Assembly: GCF_034676725.1 (NCBI RefSeq)
Contig: NZ_JAUCBR010000004.1
Location: forward strand, 4,058,001 to 4,122,000
Source: Denitromonas sp.
GTDB lineage: Bacteria; Pseudomonadota; Gammaproteobacteria; Burkholderiales; Rhodocyclaceae
Reading direction: 5' to 3'
Length of the DNA: 64,000 bases
Shown: one piece after another, positions 61,929 to 64,000 of the stretch
Layout of the letters: every line of letters begins with the position of its first letter
Numbering within the stretch: the stretch's first letter is position 1
Position numbers and translations under genes: made by a program
The notes under the pieces: model-generated
What the model was told of the DNA's origin: nothing
The model's database searches: none
The model's input: the letters and a program-made list of their open reading frames with translations, nothing else

Positions 61929-64000
61929 TCAATAAGGCGCCATACGCGAAGGCAATGTTGAAATGTACTCCGACCAGTTCCTGGGTTGGAATGCTGTGCC
62001 TTCACCACTAACACCGTTGCGAATCACAACTGTGCCGGTGCTTTCCTGAAGGTAAACGGTTCGCCCATCCTTGTAGTACCGCACATTTGAAGGGGTCTTG
62101 ATGACGTTCGCAATATGATTGGCAAACTGTTCGCGAGTGCGAATACCAAGGCCCTTGAACTCGCCTTGATTCAAGACGTGCTTTTCGAACGCATGCCCGC
62201 CGGCAATCTCTTGGCCAGCCAGCTGCGCCCGAAGTCGAGCCGCATTCGCAAGGCTTTGCGCCTCACCAACTCCGGCGACAGTTAGTTCGCCACCGATCCG
62301 AATGCCATACTTTGTCGCAATCGCCAAAGCCCCGCCGACGACCATGCCGGCCGCTTCGGCGCCCAGCAGGTACGGCTCCATCACCTCGCCAGCATGGGCC
62401 GACCGAATGATACCGTCGATCTCGGTAACGCTGTTTTTCACATCGCGCTGGCAACCCGCATTCGAACCACATTGATCCAGCAGGGTCTGGAGTCGGGCTT
62501 TTTCTTCGAGCAACTGCCACTCGGTCATGACCGATGCGGAACCGTCGAGCGCGGTGTTCGTGTTGTTCGTACTTTTTCCGATGAACTCGCGGATGATTGC
62601 GGCCTTCTCTTCGGCAGTGCTCGCCCCAGCCAGCCGCGCATACTTCTCCTCGATGTGCTCCTGCGTCAGGAAGTTGTTGAAGGTCTCGTTCTGTGCCGCG
62701 CCAATGGCGGCTCCTTCGTCCTTGCCTGCGGCGCGGGCCACCAGGCCGGCCATGAGCGTGGCAATGGCTGCGTGCTGAGCCGTGCGTGTGGTTTCATCAG
62801 TAGCGCTGGTGAAGTCGTCTGCCAAGGGATTGATCAGTGCTGCCGTGGCCGCGCCCAGCGCGGCGGCGGCCGGGTCCTCGCCGCGCAGTCCGGCCGCCGC
62901 CGCACCGACCATGGCGTGGTAGATCACGTTGCCAGGGGTGAGCGCATCGGTGTTGCGTCCCACCGTGTTCGCCCCGATCGCGGCCACGTCATTGACCAGA
63001 TTGTTCTTGAGGGCATCGCCGAAGCTCGTGCCGTAGATCGCACTGCTGACCCCGGCATTGACCACCGCCCGACCGGCCAGACCCATAAAGCGGGTAGCGT
63101 CGATGCCCGAGGCGCCATCGGCCACCGACTGCTGCGTGCCAGCAAGGCTGCCCACGCTGGCCATCTGGTTGAGGCTTTGGCCGTCGAAGACCGGGGCGTT
63201 GGTGAGACCGGCGGTAAAGCCGGACACCGCACCGCTCTTGAGCGCGCTGTTCCAGTTGACCCGCCCGGTGGCCACCGACTGGCCGATGGCGTTGGAGAGC
63301 GTGCCGGTCACGAAGCTGCCGATGGCCAAGTTGCCCAGGCCGGCCGCCGCGAACGTGCTGCCGGCGGCCGCGAGATTGCCGATCAGCGCTGATACCGCCG
63401 GGCCGATGAAGACCGAGGCGACGATGGCCACCACCGCCGCGATCAAGCCCATGCCGCCACCGTCGGCCTTGAACTTGGTTTGCAGGTTGTCGTGGGCCTC
63501 TTCAAAGACGAAGCTGTCGCCCAGCTCGGCACGGATCTGGGCTTCGAAGGCGGATGTCAGTGCCGCGGTCTCGGCCGCATCTGCGCCGGTCACCACGAAC
63601 TCACCCGAGCGCGAGTAGACGCTGTCGACGTTCAGATTCCACTGCGCCGCCTGCATGAAGCCGCCGCCCTGCACGGTGTCGCCCCAGATCTTGAGCGTGC
63701 CGCCCTCGACCTTGCGCTTCTCGTAGTAATAGGCGTTGCGCTTCTGGTTCTCGAGCGCTTCGGCGTCGATCGACAGCTGACCGTCAGTGAGGACGAAACC
63801 GGTGTTGTCGACGTGGCGGGCGGTGAGCGCGATGGCCACATCGCCGTCGAGTTTGCCGCCGGGCAGATTGATGAGTTGCTGTTGCCAGGACGCGGGCATG
63901 TACACCGTGGGGGTGAGCGATCCGCCCTGGGTGACGTACCACAGCGCCGGCGCGCCGAGTTGGGCTTGCTGGGCGGGGCTGAGTGCGCTGCCGACGGGGA
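61929..64000 (-). CDS. Module A: 3' end of the CdiA/filamentous-haemagglutinin-like toxin gene (partial)
   Basis: The frame is open from the window edge to the stop at 61929, so the start lies beyond 64000. It contains the anchor (PVGSALSPAQQAQLGAPALW, GGTLKIWGDTVQGGGFMQAA), a pretoxin region with glycine/alanine-rich helices (IGSFVTGTLSNAIGQSVATG, SGFTAGLTNAPVFDGQSLNQ), the boundary motif NETFNNFLTQ, and from about 62625 a private tail. The last 90 residues (GGHAFEKHVLNQGEF, STGTVVIRNGVSGEGTAFQP) look like a small RNase-type toxin, perhaps of the BECR fold, on motif shape only. Two-partner-secretion exporters would place the tail in neighbouring cells. This may be the live gene or another cassette; its 5' part would tell. 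Confidence 0.8.
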   Translation of the reverse strand, partial: PVGSALSPAQQAQLGAPALWYVTQGGSLTPTVYMPASWQQQLINLPGGKLDGDVAIALTARHVDNTGFVLTDGQLSIDAEALENQKRNAYYYEKRKVEGGTLKIWGDTVQGGGFMQAAQWNLNVDSVYSRSGEFVVTGADAAETAALTSAFEAQIRAELGDSFVFEEAHDNLQTKFKADGGGMGLIAAVVAIVASVFIGPAVSALIGNLAAAGSTFAAAGLGNLAIGSFVTGTLSNAIGQSVATGRVNWNSALKSGAVSGFTAGLTNAPVFDGQSLNQMASVGSLAGTQQSVADGASGIDATRFMGLAGRAVVNAGVSSAIYGTSFGDALKNNLVNDVAAIGANTVGRNTDALTPGNVIYHAMVGAAAAGLRGEDPAAAALGAATAALINPLADDFTSATDETTRTAQHAAIATLMAGLVARAAGKDEGAAIGAAQNETFNNFLTQEHIEEKYARLAGASTAEEKAAIIREFIGKSTNNTNTALDGSASVMTEWQLLEEKARLQTLLDQCGSNAGCQRDVKNSVTEIDGIIRSAHAGEVMEPYLLGAEAAGMVVGGALAIATKYGIRIGGELTVAGVGEAQSLANAARLRAQLAGQEIAGGHAFEKHVLNQGEFKGLGIRTREQFANHIANVIKTPSNVRYYKDGRTVYLQESTGTVVIRNGVSGEGTAFQPRNWSEYISTLPSRMAPY

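Larger units (their letters stand above)
53945..64000 (-). repeat. Four copies of the CdiA-like anchor segment
   Basis: The segment coding LWYV(N/T)QGGSL through GGGFMQAAQW occurs at about 63640-64000, 59740-60160, 57075-57520 and 53945-54362, each on the minus strand. Protein identity is over 90 percent by eye. Between modules A and B the similarity runs on for about 1.4 kb (62626-64000 and 58698-60110). These are direct repeats that could recombine and swap toxin tails. Confidence 0.9.

Noticed and set aside
53831..64000. Insertion sequence or transposon as cause of the repeats
   Set aside because: The repeats are coding direct repeats of the toxin gene itself. I found no transposase frame, terminal inverted repeats or target duplications.
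53831..64000. Literal VENN motif of classical CdiA pretoxin domains
   Set aside because: No VENN is present. The NETFNNFL and NATANNYL segments take its place, so the boundary was set by these and by the point where modules diverge.

Overview
The window is high-GC DNA that reads as a betaproteobacterial chromosome, most likely Rhodocyclales (Azoarcus/Thauera/Denitromonas-like). The basis is a PHA cluster with phaR, two phaB-type reductases and class I phaC, a DUF3567 gene, NAD-reducing Hox hydrogenase, class II ribonucleotide reductase, PEP-CTERM proteins and several c-di-GMP proteins. Assignments rest on reading translated sequence; no database search was run.

Layout. 0-8.3 kb: dnaQ, rnhA, a SAM methyltransferase, a gloB with an apparent one-base frameshift, a REC-GGDEF cyclase, mltD, a two-NBD ABC ATPase, slyD-type PPIase and a PrxQ-type peroxiredoxin. 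8.3-9.6 kb: a tandemly duplicated tRNA cluster (Ala-GGC, Glu-TTC, Asp-GTC, twice), each copy with its own promoter. 9.6-17.9 kb: FAD oxidoreductase, patatin-like protein, rimO, phaR, two acetoacetyl-CoA reductases, phaC and a small membrane protein. 18-25 kb: pgeF, rluD, bamD, a conserved hypothetical, manC, 3-hydroxyacyl-CoA dehydrogenase, a LysE exporter and the start of a ClC transporter. 26-29 kb: two PEP-CTERM proteins (one a secreted nuclease-like protein). 29-42.5 kb: htpG, methyltransferases, a Cache chemoreceptor, greB, DUF3567, DUF465, an O-acetylhomoserine sulfhydrylase-like enzyme, a hydrolase, DUF2189, an EEP-fold enzyme, a PilZ-like protein, a CDF metal exporter and an HDOD protein.

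42.5-50.4 kb is one co-directional minus-strand block: an HD-GYP protein and a soluble PAS histidine kinase (ATGA overlap), then hoxF-hoxU-hoxY-hoxH-hoxW, the bidirectional NAD-linked [NiFe] hydrogenase with its maturation protease. Genes overlap or nearly abut, so the two signalling proteins may belong to the hydrogenase transcription unit. nrdJ follows on the plus strand with a candidate NrdR operator and a strong terminator.

53.8-64 kb is the most unusual part: the minus-strand 3' end of a filamentous-haemagglutinin/CdiA-like polymorphic toxin gene running in from beyond the right edge, followed by three displaced C-terminal modules. All four share a strongly conserved anchor segment. Three carry unrelated toxin tails, each followed at once by its own small candidate immunity gene; the fourth is truncated right after the anchor. 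It looks like a reservoir of swappable toxin/immunity cassettes. The N-terminal TPS region and the transporter partner are not in the window.
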